From the NCBI GenBank assembly GCA_024233285.1, contig JACKPU010000001.1:124001-188000 (forward strand): a DNA stretch of 64,000 nt, written 5' to 3'. Positions 56,025 to 63,409 of this stretch are shown here, in pieces (within the stretch, counting starts at the first letter, position 1; each line of letters starts with the position of its first letter). The notes below the pieces were generated by a model. It ran no database searches, had not been told where the DNA came from, and was given only the letters and a program-made list of their open reading frames with translations. This DNA is from Opitutaceae bacterium. GTDB lineage: Bacteria; Verrucomicrobiota; Verrucomicrobiia; Opitutales; Opitutaceae. Position numbers and translations under genes: made by a program.

Positions 56025-57563
56025 TCAGTCGGGCGCGTGGGCGTCAAGAAACCGGCGGATGGTGTGCAATTCCGCTTCCTGGCGGCTGTTGACGTCCAGA
56101 AATCCGTCCAAGGTTTCGATCGCCGCGGTTTCGTCCTCCGCATTCACCGACAGGAACCACCGCGCCAGAATCGCCGACTCCTGCTGCTGCAACGTGCGTT
56201 GCAACGTCGCGGCCTGTCCGCGGAGCCAGTCGCGCCACTCCGCGGGGCTTTCCGCATTCATGCGGGCCGCAAACTGCTCGACGCTCGATTTGGTGCCGTG
56301 AATCAAATGTGCATTCCGGCGGAAGGCCTGAATGTTGCCCCGATTGTTCATTTGATCGAACTGCGTGTCAGGATACCCCGGATTCAGTCCGAGATCCTCG
56401 GTTTGGGCGGAGGAGTCGACCGACACCCGCCAGCCGGTTTCCTCGCGCAACAGCGCCATCATCTCGTCGCCGGTCAGAAATTGCAAAAAGTCCACCGCCT
56501 GGTCCTGCAAAGGCGAGCGCAATACGCCCAGCGTGAGTGTGGAGGAACCCTGCAGTTCCGTGATCGGCCCGAGCACGTGGCGGCCGTATTCCGGATCAGC
56601 CGCATCTGGCACCGGAAATCCTGATTCACCGACGGCAAACGGAGCAAGCTCACGCAGGTAGGTGACATCCACGTGCGCCCCGCCGATCGAAAGGCCGCGT
56701 TCCTGCACGAACTGCAATACGCCATCCTGTCTGCTGAGTTGCTCAAACCCGGGATTCATCAACTTGCCCGCATCGCGGATCAGGCGAAAGGCCGCCCGAA
56801 TCTCCTCGGTGTCGTAATCCCAGCGTCCTTCGAGGTAAGCCATGCCCGCATCACGGCCGTTGAGTTCCAGGTCAAAATCGCGATCCAGCGAATACAACAA
56901 CGGCTGGGTCACGCTGGCGAACAAGGCTTTGAACGTCGAATAGGACGAATAGTCCGAGCCCACCATCGGCGAGACCGCACCGCTTTCGGCGAAACCGCGG
57001 AACGTCTGATAATTCCACGGGGCCGGTGGCAGCCCCTGCGCGCGCCGCAGGTCTTCGTTGTAGAAGAACCGGTAGCCGCCCATGATGAGCGGGATGCCAA
57101 AATACGCCCGCAGCTTGTCGCTGTAGGCGTCGCGCGAACCCAGCCCGTCGAGAAACGTATTCTTCCAAACTCTGTCGTCGGCGCGATAGGGATTCGGCTT
57201 TTCCACCCACGCATCGAGCACAGCGAAGCGATGCATGACCATGTCCTCCACGCCGGCATTGAAATAGGCGAACTGCATGATCTCCGGCGCCATGTCGCCG
57301 ACGATTTGCGTGCGCTGCCACTGCAGGTAAACCTGTCGTGGAATGTCCATCTGGCGCACGACCACCTGCGGGTTGCGCTCGTGATAGGCCGCGGCCGCCT
57401 TGTCGAGAAACCGGCGGAAACTCGGATCGATGGTGAAGTGCGCCACGCGGATCGTGACGGTGCCGGGCGCATCGCGCGTGGCTTGGTAGTTCTTCCGCGC
57501 CAGCACGAACGCGGTCACGATCGAGAGAATGATGAGGGCGATGCCGATCCGGTGTTTGCTCAT
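56025..57563 (-). CDS. Membrane-anchored extracellular solute-binding protein (family 1-like)
   Basis: 512 residues. N-terminal helix RIGIALIILSIVTAFVLARKN, with no lipobox Cys, so it is anchored or cleaved without lipidation. The body resembles ABC sugar-binding proteins: IRVAHFTIDPSFRRFLDKAA, APEIMQFAYFNAGVEDMVMH, FGIPLIMGGYRFFYNEDLRR, QGLPPAPWNYQTFRGFAE, and LTLGVLRSPLQDQAVDFLQF. No permease or ATPase is in the window. Its start overlaps the stop of the TPR gene by ATGA, so the two are translated together. Sugar binding is inferred from family and cluster. Confidence 0.8.
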   Translation of the reverse strand: MSKHRIGIALIILSIVTAFVLARKNYQATRDAPGTVTIRVAHFTIDPSFRRFLDKAAAAYHERNPQVVVRQMDIPRQVYLQWQRTQIVGDMAPEIMQFAYFNAGVEDMVMHRFAVLDAWVEKPNPYRADDRVWKNTFLDGLGSRDAYSDKLRAYFGIPLIMGGYRFFYNEDLRRAQGLPPAPWNYQTFRGFAESGAVSPMVGSDYSSYSTFKALFASVTQPLLYSLDRDFDLELNGRDAGMAYLEGRWDYDTEEIRAAFRLIRDAGKLMNPGFEQLSRQDGVLQFVQERGLSIGGAHVDVTYLRELAPFAVGESGFPVPDAADPEYGRHVLGPITELQGSSTLTLGVLRSPLQDQAVDFLQFLTGDEMMALLREETGWRVSVDSSAQTEDLGLNPGYPDTQFDQMNNRGNIQAFRRNAHLIHGTKSSVEQFAARMNAESPAEWRDWLRGQAATLQRTLQQQESAILARWFLSVNAEDETAAIETLDGFLDVNSRQEAELHTIRRFLDAHAPD

Positions 57564-58369
57564 GGCACCACCCCCCCGGACAGATGTTCAAGTTCACGCT
57601 GCACCATGTAGGCGCGCACATCGGACGGATAATCCGCCATGAACGTTGCGTAGGCCGAGCGTGCCGCGGCGGTCTCACCGATCAGGCTGCCTACTCGACC
57701 GGTTTTGACCAGGAGATCGGCCCGGTTTTTGCCGGTAACGGTGCCCAATTCGAGCACCGCCTTGAGATGCGTCCAACCGGCGCGCAACTCGCCGCGTTCC
57801 AGCAGGAGCGCGGCCACGGCTTGATGGAAATTTCCGCGCGCAGCGGCACGACGCGGCCGCGTCAATCCATCGATCAAGGCCAACACATCGGCTTGGGTCG
57901 CGTTCATCGGCAAACGGTCAAACTCCAACAACGCCAGTTTGACCGCCGCGGTGTCGGCCAAACGGGTCTCGGGATACTCCCGCACCAACTGCTGATAAAA
58001 CTCAGCGGCCTCGGCCGTCCGGTCCTCGTGAAACAGATGCGCGATGCGTGCCAGCACATACAGGCTGGCCGCGCGCAGATTACGATCTTCGGCCTCGGCC
58101 AGCACGCCGTGCAACAATTCCTCCGCCCGATCCACATTGCCGGGCGTCTGCGGATATTTGCCCAGATAAACCGCCGCCAAGCCCAGGCGCTGCCGCGGCG
58201 TCCCGCCTTCTGCCGCTCCGGCAAACGCCGGCTCGGCAGCGGTGGCGGAAAAGCGCGCGATCAAATCCCAGCCGGCGCGTTCATTCGGTTGTGCGGCAAC
58301 CAGAGGCAACGGGGCGACGAACAGGACCAGGAAGACTTGGAATCGGCGGAAGGACAGACGATCAGGCAT
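57560..58369 (-). CDS. Secreted TPR-like partner of the solute-binding protein
   Basis: 269 residues: signal peptide RFQVFLVLFVAPLPLVAAQ, then Ala/Leu-rich helical repeats (GLAAVYLGKYPQTPGNVDRA, AASLYVLARIAHLFHEDRT, AAVKLALLEFDRLPMNAT). Repeat spacing fits TPR/SEL1-like helical hairpins. It overlaps the next gene by four bases (ATGA). Probably a periplasmic scaffold working with that solute-binding protein; otherwise unrecognised. Confidence 0.6.
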   Translation of the reverse strand: MPDRLSFRRFQVFLVLFVAPLPLVAAQPNERAGWDLIARFSATAAEPAFAGAAEGGTPRQRLGLAAVYLGKYPQTPGNVDRAEELLHGVLAEAEDRNLRAASLYVLARIAHLFHEDRTAEAAEFYQQLVREYPETRLADTAAVKLALLEFDRLPMNATQADVLALIDGLTRPRRAAARGNFHQAVAALLLERGELRAGWTHLKAVLELGTVTGKNRADLLVKTGRVGSLIGETAAARSAYATFMADYPSDVRAYMVQRELEHLSGGVVP

Positions 58370-58484
58370 GAGTCAGGTTTCGTGACGATGCCGTCTGCAC
58401 CGCACACGCCAACCCTTCATGTCGAAAAATTCAAATTGAAGCCAATCGCAGATAGCCTCGAGCACACTGGTCCGACTCAAGCCG

Positions 58485-58519
58485 GCTCACACGCGGTAAA
58501 ACGCCTCGGCGTTGCGCAC
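58485..58519. repeat. 35-bp direct repeat, copy 1 (duplicate of amidohydrolase 3' end)
   Basis: Identical to 59177-59211, which is the last 11 codons and stop of the amidohydrolase gene at 59179-60030. This copy lies outside any intact gene and beyond the far end of the GNAT gene. The remaining bases 58370-58594 hold nothing else I can identify. Confidence 0.95.
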
Positions 58520-58594
58520 ATAGAGTTATAATCGGTTCGTTTGATGTGCAGGTCTCACAGACAGATGGCGGCCACCGGAGCACCCAAGACACCC

Positions 58595-59116
58595 TCACCC
58601 CAAGAGTGGCTTACGCCAGATCATCTGCACTTCATCGGGAAGATTTGGATAAGCGCCGGAAATGATCTGATCCAACTGACATCCTTGCCGGGCGTAAAAC
58701 CGACAGGCAGGCACATTGATGTTCTGAGTTTCAACTTTCAATTCGCGGCATCCGCGACGTTTGGCGTTCGCTTCAACCTCACAAAACAAAGCTGCCCCTA
58801 CCGCCTTACCGCGAAATTCCGGAGCAACGCGAATATCCCATAGCACAGCCAAGTCATCGCGATCTTCGAGCATATTCACGCCTTTCGTCTGGCAGGCAAC
58901 GACCGCGCCCCCTATTCGCCTGGCATCATTCCACGCGGAAATGAAAAACCACCGTGAGAGGTCAAATTGCTTCGCCCAATTCGCGGGTCCTTCATTCGGA
59001 AGAGCATCATAATCCTTGATGTAAGGACGAGTGAGCTGACGTTCTTTCAAGGTAAAGTCGCCAAATTTTTCGCCGTAGGTTGCGACATCAAAAACCCGAT
59101 CCACCGTAAACATCAT
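58595..59116 (-). CDS. GNAT-family N-acetyltransferase (streptothricin acetyltransferase-like)
   Basis: 173 residues from ATG 59116; the longer open frame upstream merely reads the amidohydrolase gene in another frame. GNAT motif A is in AVLWDIRVAPEFRGKAVGAA (acetyl-CoA pyrophosphate binding R-G-K-A-V-G-A) and motif B in ELKVETQNINVPACRFYARQ. This resembles Sat-type acetyltransferases that modify streptothricin or other amines. It is less GC-rich than the genes around it and lies between two identical 35-bp repeats, so it was probably acquired by insertion. Substrate is not determined. Confidence 0.8.
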   Translation of the reverse strand: MMFTVDRVFDVATYGEKFGDFTLKERQLTRPYIKDYDALPNEGPANWAKQFDLSRWFFISAWNDARRIGGAVVACQTKGVNMLEDRDDLAVLWDIRVAPEFRGKAVGAALFCEVEANAKRRGCRELKVETQNINVPACRFYARQGCQLDQIISGAYPNLPDEVQMIWRKPLLG

Positions 59117-59176
59117 CGCCACCCCAGCCAATTGCCCAACATTGGCAATCGGCTCCTCACGCAGTGCTACTGAATC

Positions 59177-59211
59177 GCTCACACGCGGTAAAACGCCTCG
59201 GCGTTGCGCAC
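59177..59211. repeat. 35-bp direct repeat, copy 2 (native end of the amidohydrolase gene)
   Basis: Starts with GCTCACACGCGGTAAAACGC and is identical over 35 bases to 58485-58519. Similarity fades just beyond it (the next eight bases share six). The spacing between copies is 692 bases and contains the whole GNAT gene. Confidence 0.95.
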
Positions 59212-60030
59212 GTAGACTTTGTGCAGTTCGTCGGGCGAACAGCCCTTCAGCGCATCGTCGAGCGTGTTGACCCAGCGCGGATAATCCGTCGCTTGCGAGG
59301 CCACCGGCCAGTCGCCACCGAAGATGATGCGATCGAACCCGAAACAATCGACCACGTGATCGATGTAAGGCCGCAGATCCGCCGGCGTCCATTTCTCGAA
59401 GTCCGCCTCGGTCACGAGGCCGGACATCTTGCACCACACGTTGGGCAGCGCGGCGAAGTCGCGCAGGTGCTGGCGCCACGGATCGAGCAGGCCGGCCTTG
59501 ATGTCGGGCTTGGCGATGTGGTCGATGATGAACCGCACGTTCGGGCACTGGCGCACGAGTTTCAGCGTGTTCGCCATCTGGGTGTGGTTGATGCAAATGT
59601 CGAAACTCAGCCCATGCCGCGGCAGCAACTGCACGCCGCGCACGAAATCAGGCTGCAAACAAAACTCCGGATCCGCCTCGAACTGGATGATGCGGCGAAT
59701 GCCCTTGATAAGCGGATTCGACGCGAGCTTCGCCAGCGCCGCCTCGGCCCCGTCGCCTTTTTCCAACGGCGCCCACGGCACGATTCCGCGGATGCGCGGA
59801 TCAATCGCGGCGACCTCCGTCACCCAGTCGGCCTCCTCCTGAAATTGCGCGAAATCGCACTCGCATTGGAGGAACACCATTTTGGCCACCTGCACCGGGC
59901 CGCAGATCTGGCGGTATTCTTCGATCAGGTGATCGCGGTTGAGCATCGGCACATTGGCGAGCCACGGATAGCTCAGGCGCTTGAGGTCCCAGATGTGCAG
60001 GTGAGTGTCGACGATGGGGAAGTTGGGCAT
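59179..60030 (-). CDS. Amidohydrolase family protein, L-fuconolactonase-like
   Basis: 283 residues. The N-terminal metal motif VDTHLHIWDLKRLSYPWL (HxH), central FIIDHIAKPDIK and C-terminal IIFGGDWPVASQ with the catalytic Asp are the pattern of amidohydrolase_2 lactonases such as L-fuconolactone hydrolase, related to 2-pyrone-4,6-dicarboxylate lactonase. It opens sugar lactones to acids. It is in a dehydrogenase-rich cluster, which supports a sugar-acid role. Its last 11 codons are duplicated at 58485-58519. Confidence 0.83.
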   Translation of the reverse strand: MPNFPIVDTHLHIWDLKRLSYPWLANVPMLNRDHLIEEYRQICGPVQVAKMVFLQCECDFAQFQEEADWVTEVAAIDPRIRGIVPWAPLEKGDGAEAALAKLASNPLIKGIRRIIQFEADPEFCLQPDFVRGVQLLPRHGLSFDICINHTQMANTLKLVRQCPNVRFIIDHIAKPDIKAGLLDPWRQHLRDFAALPNVWCKMSGLVTEADFEKWTPADLRPYIDHVVDCFGFDRIIFGGDWPVASQATDYPRWVNTLDDALKGCSPDELHKVYVRNAEAFYRV

Positions 60031-60055
60031 GGGGGTAAAAATTGGGGATTAGGAC

Positions 60056-60214
60056 TTAACCACGAATGGACACGAATAAAACGGAATTATTAACCACAGA
60101 TGAACACAGATCGGCACAGATTCAGAGTATAGTTTTTATCTGTGTGTATCTGCGTTCATCTGTGGTTTAAAGGATCGGAAATCATTCGTGAGAGTTCGTG
60201 CCCATTCGTGGTTC
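60056..60214. repeat. Nested double inverted repeat between amidohydrolase and hydroxyacid dehydrogenase genes
   Basis: Outer arms: TTAACCACGAATGGACACGA from 60056 and the complementary copy ending near 60214. Inner arms: TTAACCACAGATGAACACAG from 60090 and its complement ending at 60170. The two units share the core AACCAC(A/G)(A/G)ATG so all four arms are related. The element fills the 190-bp gap almost completely. Confidence 0.85.
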
Positions 60215-60220
60215 AAAAAT

Positions 60221-61180
60221 TCACTTGTTCACCTGATTCTTCAACGGTTCGCCTTTGAGGCCGCGGGCGACTTCCTCGCCGGCGAGTCGCTGCAGGCGCG
60301 GGATGCTGCTCTCGCTATACCACGCGACATGTGAAGTCAGGATCGCACGCGGGGCGCTGCGCAAGGGATGATCGGCCGGCAGCGGCTCGGTCTCGAATAC
60401 GTCGATGCCCGCTCCGGCGATCTGATCGTTTTTCAAGGCGGCGGCCAGCGCCACGGTGTCGATCAGCGGACCGCGCGCGGTGTTGATGATGATCGCCGTC
60501 GGCTTCATTTCCTTCAACCGCTCGGCGTTGACGAAATGCTTGGTCTCGGCCGTGAGCGGCAGGTGCAGCGAAACGAGATCGGCCCTCGTGAACAGGTCGT
60601 CGATCTCCACTTTCTCCACCGCCTCCATCGCCATCACGTCAGCCGGCACAAACGGATCGTAGGCGATGCGCTTGCCGCCGAAACCACGGATCATGTGATG
60701 CGCCGACCGGGCGATGCGGCCGAAGCCGGCTGTCGCAAAAGTCATTTCACGCAACGACGGCATCTGACGGTCGGGGGTGATCTTCCACGTGCCCGCCCGC
60801 AACCGCGCGTCAATCGAGGGCAACTGCCGGGCCAGCGCGACCGCCATCGACACCGCATGTTCGGCGACTTCGTGCACACCGTAGTCCGGCACGTTGCAAA
60901 CCGGGATGCCGCGCGCCTTGGCGGCGGCGATGTCCACGTTGTCGTAACCGATGCCGTAGCGCACGATGACCTTGCAGCGCGCGAGTTCCGCAATCACCGC
61001 GGCGTTCACCGGCGCCCATTGCACCAGCAGCGCGTCGGCGTCGCGTGAAGCCGCGAGCACCTCCTCGGGCGTCTTGCATTGCGCGACGACGAGTTCGCCG
61101 CCGGCCGCAGTGATGACGTCTTCTTCGTGACGGAGATTGGGGAAACCGTGATCGGTGATGACTACGCGAAACTTACTCAT
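60221..61180 (-). CDS. D-2-hydroxyacid dehydrogenase (CtBP/phosphoglycerate dehydrogenase-like)
   Basis: 319 residues from ATG 61180 (MSKFRVVITDHGFPNL); the longer open frame upstream overlaps the SDR gene and is not used. NAD-binding segment FGRIARSAHHMIRGFGGKRI (G-x-G-like), catalytic Arg in NTARGPLIDT, and Glu/His region ETEPLPADHPLRSA and LTSHVAWYSES. It reduces a 2-keto acid or oxidises a D-2-hydroxy acid. The short IR 61220-61293 lies in the gap to the SDR gene. Substrate unknown; the cluster suggests a sugar acid. Confidence 0.86.
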   Translation of the reverse strand: MSKFRVVITDHGFPNLRHEEDVITAAGGELVVAQCKTPEEVLAASRDADALLVQWAPVNAAVIAELARCKVIVRYGIGYDNVDIAAAKARGIPVCNVPDYGVHEVAEHAVSMAVALARQLPSIDARLRAGTWKITPDRQMPSLREMTFATAGFGRIARSAHHMIRGFGGKRIAYDPFVPADVMAMEAVEKVEIDDLFTRADLVSLHLPLTAETKHFVNAERLKEMKPTAIIINTARGPLIDTVALAAALKNDQIAGAGIDVFETEPLPADHPLRSAPRAILTSHVAWYSESSIPRLQRLAGEEVARGLKGEPLKNQVNK

Positions 61181-61219
61181 GAATGATTGGTGGTGTGGAT
61201 TTGGTTTGGTGGTGGAAAT

Positions 61220-61293
61220 TGTCGGGCAGGGTTTCCGAACCCCGCCAACGCACGCGCTTTTGCAAAGGCGGAGATCGGAATCCCCGCCCGACA
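61220..61293. repeat. Long imperfect inverted repeat between hydroxyacid dehydrogenase and SDR genes
   Basis: Arms 61220-61238 and 61275-61293 (TGTCGGGC(A/G)GGG(T/A)TTCCGA) match with two differences, and inner CCGCC/GGCGG pairs continue the stem. It fills most of the 115-bp intergenic gap. Unrelated in sequence to the neighbouring repeats. Confidence 0.75.
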
Positions 61294-61295
61294 TG

Positions 61296-62123
61296 CTACT
61301 TGCTGCCGGCGATCTTGGCGGTTTGGCCGAGGCCCTCGGGACCCATGCCGTTGTAGCCGCCATCGACCGGCAGATCGGTGCCGGTGATGAACGATGCATC
61401 GTCGCTCAACAGGAAAAGCGCCGGGCCGGTCATCTCGATCGGATGCCCCATCCGCGCGAGCATGTGATATTGGCCCCAGATCGGATCGAACTTGGCACGA
61501 TCGCCACCGGCGGCCTTGTCCACTTCGCGCGTCCAGATCCAGCCGGGGCTGATGCTGTTGACGCGAATCTTGAACGGCGCGAGGTCGATCGCGGCGCAAC
61601 GCGTGAGCTGGGTGACCGCGCCTTTCGACATGTTGTAGGTCCAGCGATTCACCTGCGCGACCCAAGCCGAGATGCTCGACACGTTGACCACCGCACCGCC
61701 GCCGACCTTTTTCATGTGCTCGGACGCAAGCTGGATCATCAGCGCGAAACCGAGCGGGCCGACCTCGAGCGAATAAAGGAAATCCGAACGCGTGGCATCG
61801 AGGCCCTTCGCGATGAACGAAAACGCATTGTTCACCAAATAGTCGAGCCGGCCGAAATGCGTAACGGTATCGGCGACGAGCTGGCGGCAAAACGACTCCT
61901 GGCTCATGTCGCCCGCGATGATCAACGGCGAGAATCCGGCAGCGGCGAAGGATTGGCGGCCTTCCTCCACGTCGGATGGCAAACCGCTGACGGCGACCTG
62001 GGCGCCTTCGCGCAGCAGTTCAAGCGCGATGGCGTGGCCGATGCCATTGGTGCCGCCGGTGACGATGGCGACTTTGCCTTTGAAACGATTCGCGATGGGG
62101 GTGCGGGTCGGAGAAGTGCTCAT
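61296..62123 (-). CDS. Short-chain dehydrogenase/reductase
   Basis: 275 residues. Rossmann motif AIVTGGTNGIGHAIALEL near residue 20, NNAFSFI in place of NNAG, Ser in VVNVSSISAWVAQVNRW and the catalytic Tyr/Lys in YNMSKGAVTQL (YxxxK), then ISPGWIWTREVDKAAGG and the C-terminal TGTDLPVDGGYNGMG. This is a classical SDR. It probably oxidises or reduces a sugar or sugar acid in the surrounding cluster (L-fucose or gluconate-type dehydrogenases belong here), which is inference. Confidence 0.9.
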   Translation of the reverse strand: MSTSPTRTPIANRFKGKVAIVTGGTNGIGHAIALELLREGAQVAVSGLPSDVEEGRQSFAAAGFSPLIIAGDMSQESFCRQLVADTVTHFGRLDYLVNNAFSFIAKGLDATRSDFLYSLEVGPLGFALMIQLASEHMKKVGGGAVVNVSSISAWVAQVNRWTYNMSKGAVTQLTRCAAIDLAPFKIRVNSISPGWIWTREVDKAAGGDRAKFDPIWGQYHMLARMGHPIEMTGPALFLLSDDASFITGTDLPVDGGYNGMGPEGLGQTAKIAGSK

Positions 62124-62144
62124 GGGGTTGGTGAGTTAAAATGG

Positions 62145-62210
62145 GTAGGGGCGGTTGTCCTCAACCGCCCTGAACGGATCAAAAGGACGGTTGGGGACAA
62201 CCGTCCCTAC
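62145..62210. repeat. Compound palindrome A (two stem-loops that can also pair with each other)
   Basis: Hairpin 1 (GGGCGGTTG-TCCT-CAACCGCCC, 62149-62170) and hairpin 2 (GGACGGTTG-GGGA-CAACCGTCC, 62185-62206). The outer 16-base arms 62145-62160 and 62195-62210 are also complementary with one mismatch, so the region can fold two ways. Confidence 0.85.
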
Positions 62211-62237
62211 CGCAAACGTTGCGACATTGTCAGGCAT

Positions 62238-62295
62238 GGTGGACGGGCACATCCCTGTGCCCGTCAAAACGCGCAGAGGGACCTGCGCGTCCACC
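62238..62295. repeat. Compound palindrome B (two stem-loops within GGTGGAC/GTCCACC arms)
   Basis: Hairpin 3 (GACGGGCACA-TCCC-TGTGCCCGTC, 62242-62265) and hairpin 4 (ACGCGCAG...CTGCGCGT, 62269-62290), enclosed by complementary arms GGTGGAC (62238-62244) and GTCCACC (62289-62295). Confidence 0.85.
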
Positions 62296-62323
62296 TCAAT
62301 CAATTGTGGTTTCAGGATGTTTC

Positions 62324-63340
62324 TCACGGGCAAATGACGGCTTTGATGTCATCGCCCTTGGCGGCGAGCATGCGGCGGAAAGCGGTCACACCATCCTCCA
62401 GCGAAAAACGCTTCACCCACGTGAGGGCGTCGACCTTGCCGGCAGCCATCAGATCGAGCGCTTGTTGCAACTCTTCGATTGAGGCCGCGTAAGTGCCGAG
62501 GACCTGTTTTTCCGGCAGAGTGATGTTGTAGCTGTCGAGTGTGATCGTGTTCTCATGCAGCCCGATCCAGACGGTGGCGCCGCCGGGGCGGATCGCGTCG
62601 AGCGAGGTCTTCTTGGTGATCGCACCGCCGACCGCATCGACGCTCAAATCCACGCCCTCGCCGCCGGTGGCCTCCATGATGATCTTGGTCACATCCTCTT
62701 CGCGCGGGTTGATCACGCGGACAGCGCCGAGTTTTTTTGCCACCGCCAACCGTTCGGGGCTGAGATCGGCCACATACACTTTGGCCCCGCGCAAAACCTG
62801 CAAGGCCTGCTGGCAGAAAAGTCCGATCGGACCCGCGCCGATTACGAGCGCGGTCGCCGCCGGCAAATGTTTGCTCACGCGCACGACGTGAATGCCGTTC
62901 GCCATCGGTTCGGCCAGCGCGGCCGCTTCCGCCGGCAGGTTTTCCGGCCAAGGAATCAAACAGCGCGCGGGCACATTGACGTATTCGGCAAACGCCCCGG
63001 GGCGATGCATGCCGAAAATCTGCCGCGACGCGCACAGGTGGGTGTCGCCGCGTTCGCAACGCACACACTTGCCGCACGGCACGAGCGAATTGCTGACCAC
63101 GCGTGCGCCCTTCGCCCAGCCGGTTACGGCCGAACCGAGCTCGGCGATTTCCCCGCAAAACTCATGCCCCATCACCAACGGAGGCGGCCGGCGCGGGCTG
63201 TGGTTTTTGACCGATTCCAATTCGCTGCCGCAAATGCCGCAGGCCGCGACCTTGAGTTTCACCTCGTCCGGCTTGGGCGCGACATCCTCGACATCGCGAA
63301 TCTCCAGCTGATCAAAGGCGGGGTAATACAGGGCTTGCAT
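62324..63340 (-). CDS. Zinc-dependent medium-chain alcohol dehydrogenase, sorbitol/threonine dehydrogenase-like
   Basis: 338 residues of the MDR superfamily. Catalytic-zinc ligands occur in KVAACGICGSELESV and LVMGHEFCGEIAEL; the structural zinc loop has four Cys in SLVPCGKCVRCERGDTHLC. NAD-binding segment ALVIGAGPIGLFCQQALQVL, followed by VYVADLSPERLAVAKKLG. Probably a polyol or sugar-acid dehydrogenase such as an L-iditol or galactitol dehydrogenase relative. It is preceded by the AGE-family gene and followed by the palindromes and SDR. Confidence 0.92.
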   Translation of the reverse strand: MQALYYPAFDQLEIRDVEDVAPKPDEVKLKVAACGICGSELESVKNHSPRRPPPLVMGHEFCGEIAELGSAVTGWAKGARVVSNSLVPCGKCVRCERGDTHLCASRQIFGMHRPGAFAEYVNVPARCLIPWPENLPAEAAALAEPMANGIHVVRVSKHLPAATALVIGAGPIGLFCQQALQVLRGAKVYVADLSPERLAVAKKLGAVRVINPREEDVTKIIMEATGGEGVDLSVDAVGGAITKKTSLDAIRPGGATVWIGLHENTITLDSYNITLPEKQVLGTYAASIEELQQALDLMAAGKVDALTWVKRFSLEDGVTAFRRMLAAKGDDIKAVICP

Positions 63341-63409
63341 GATAAAGAAATGGGGGTGCTCGTCGCACCCGCGAAAAGCAAGGGAGAATCACCATGAACA
63401 TTCGCGAGT

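Noticed and set aside
59117..59596. N-terminal extension of the GNAT frame upstream of 59116
   Set aside because: It translates the amidohydrolase gene in a wrong frame and has low-complexity Arg/Ala composition; the GNAT fold begins near MMFTVDRVFD.
61181..61399. N-terminal extension of the hydroxyacid dehydrogenase frame
   Set aside because: It crosses the palindrome and overlaps the SDR gene; the family N-terminus is MSKFRVVITDHG at 61180.
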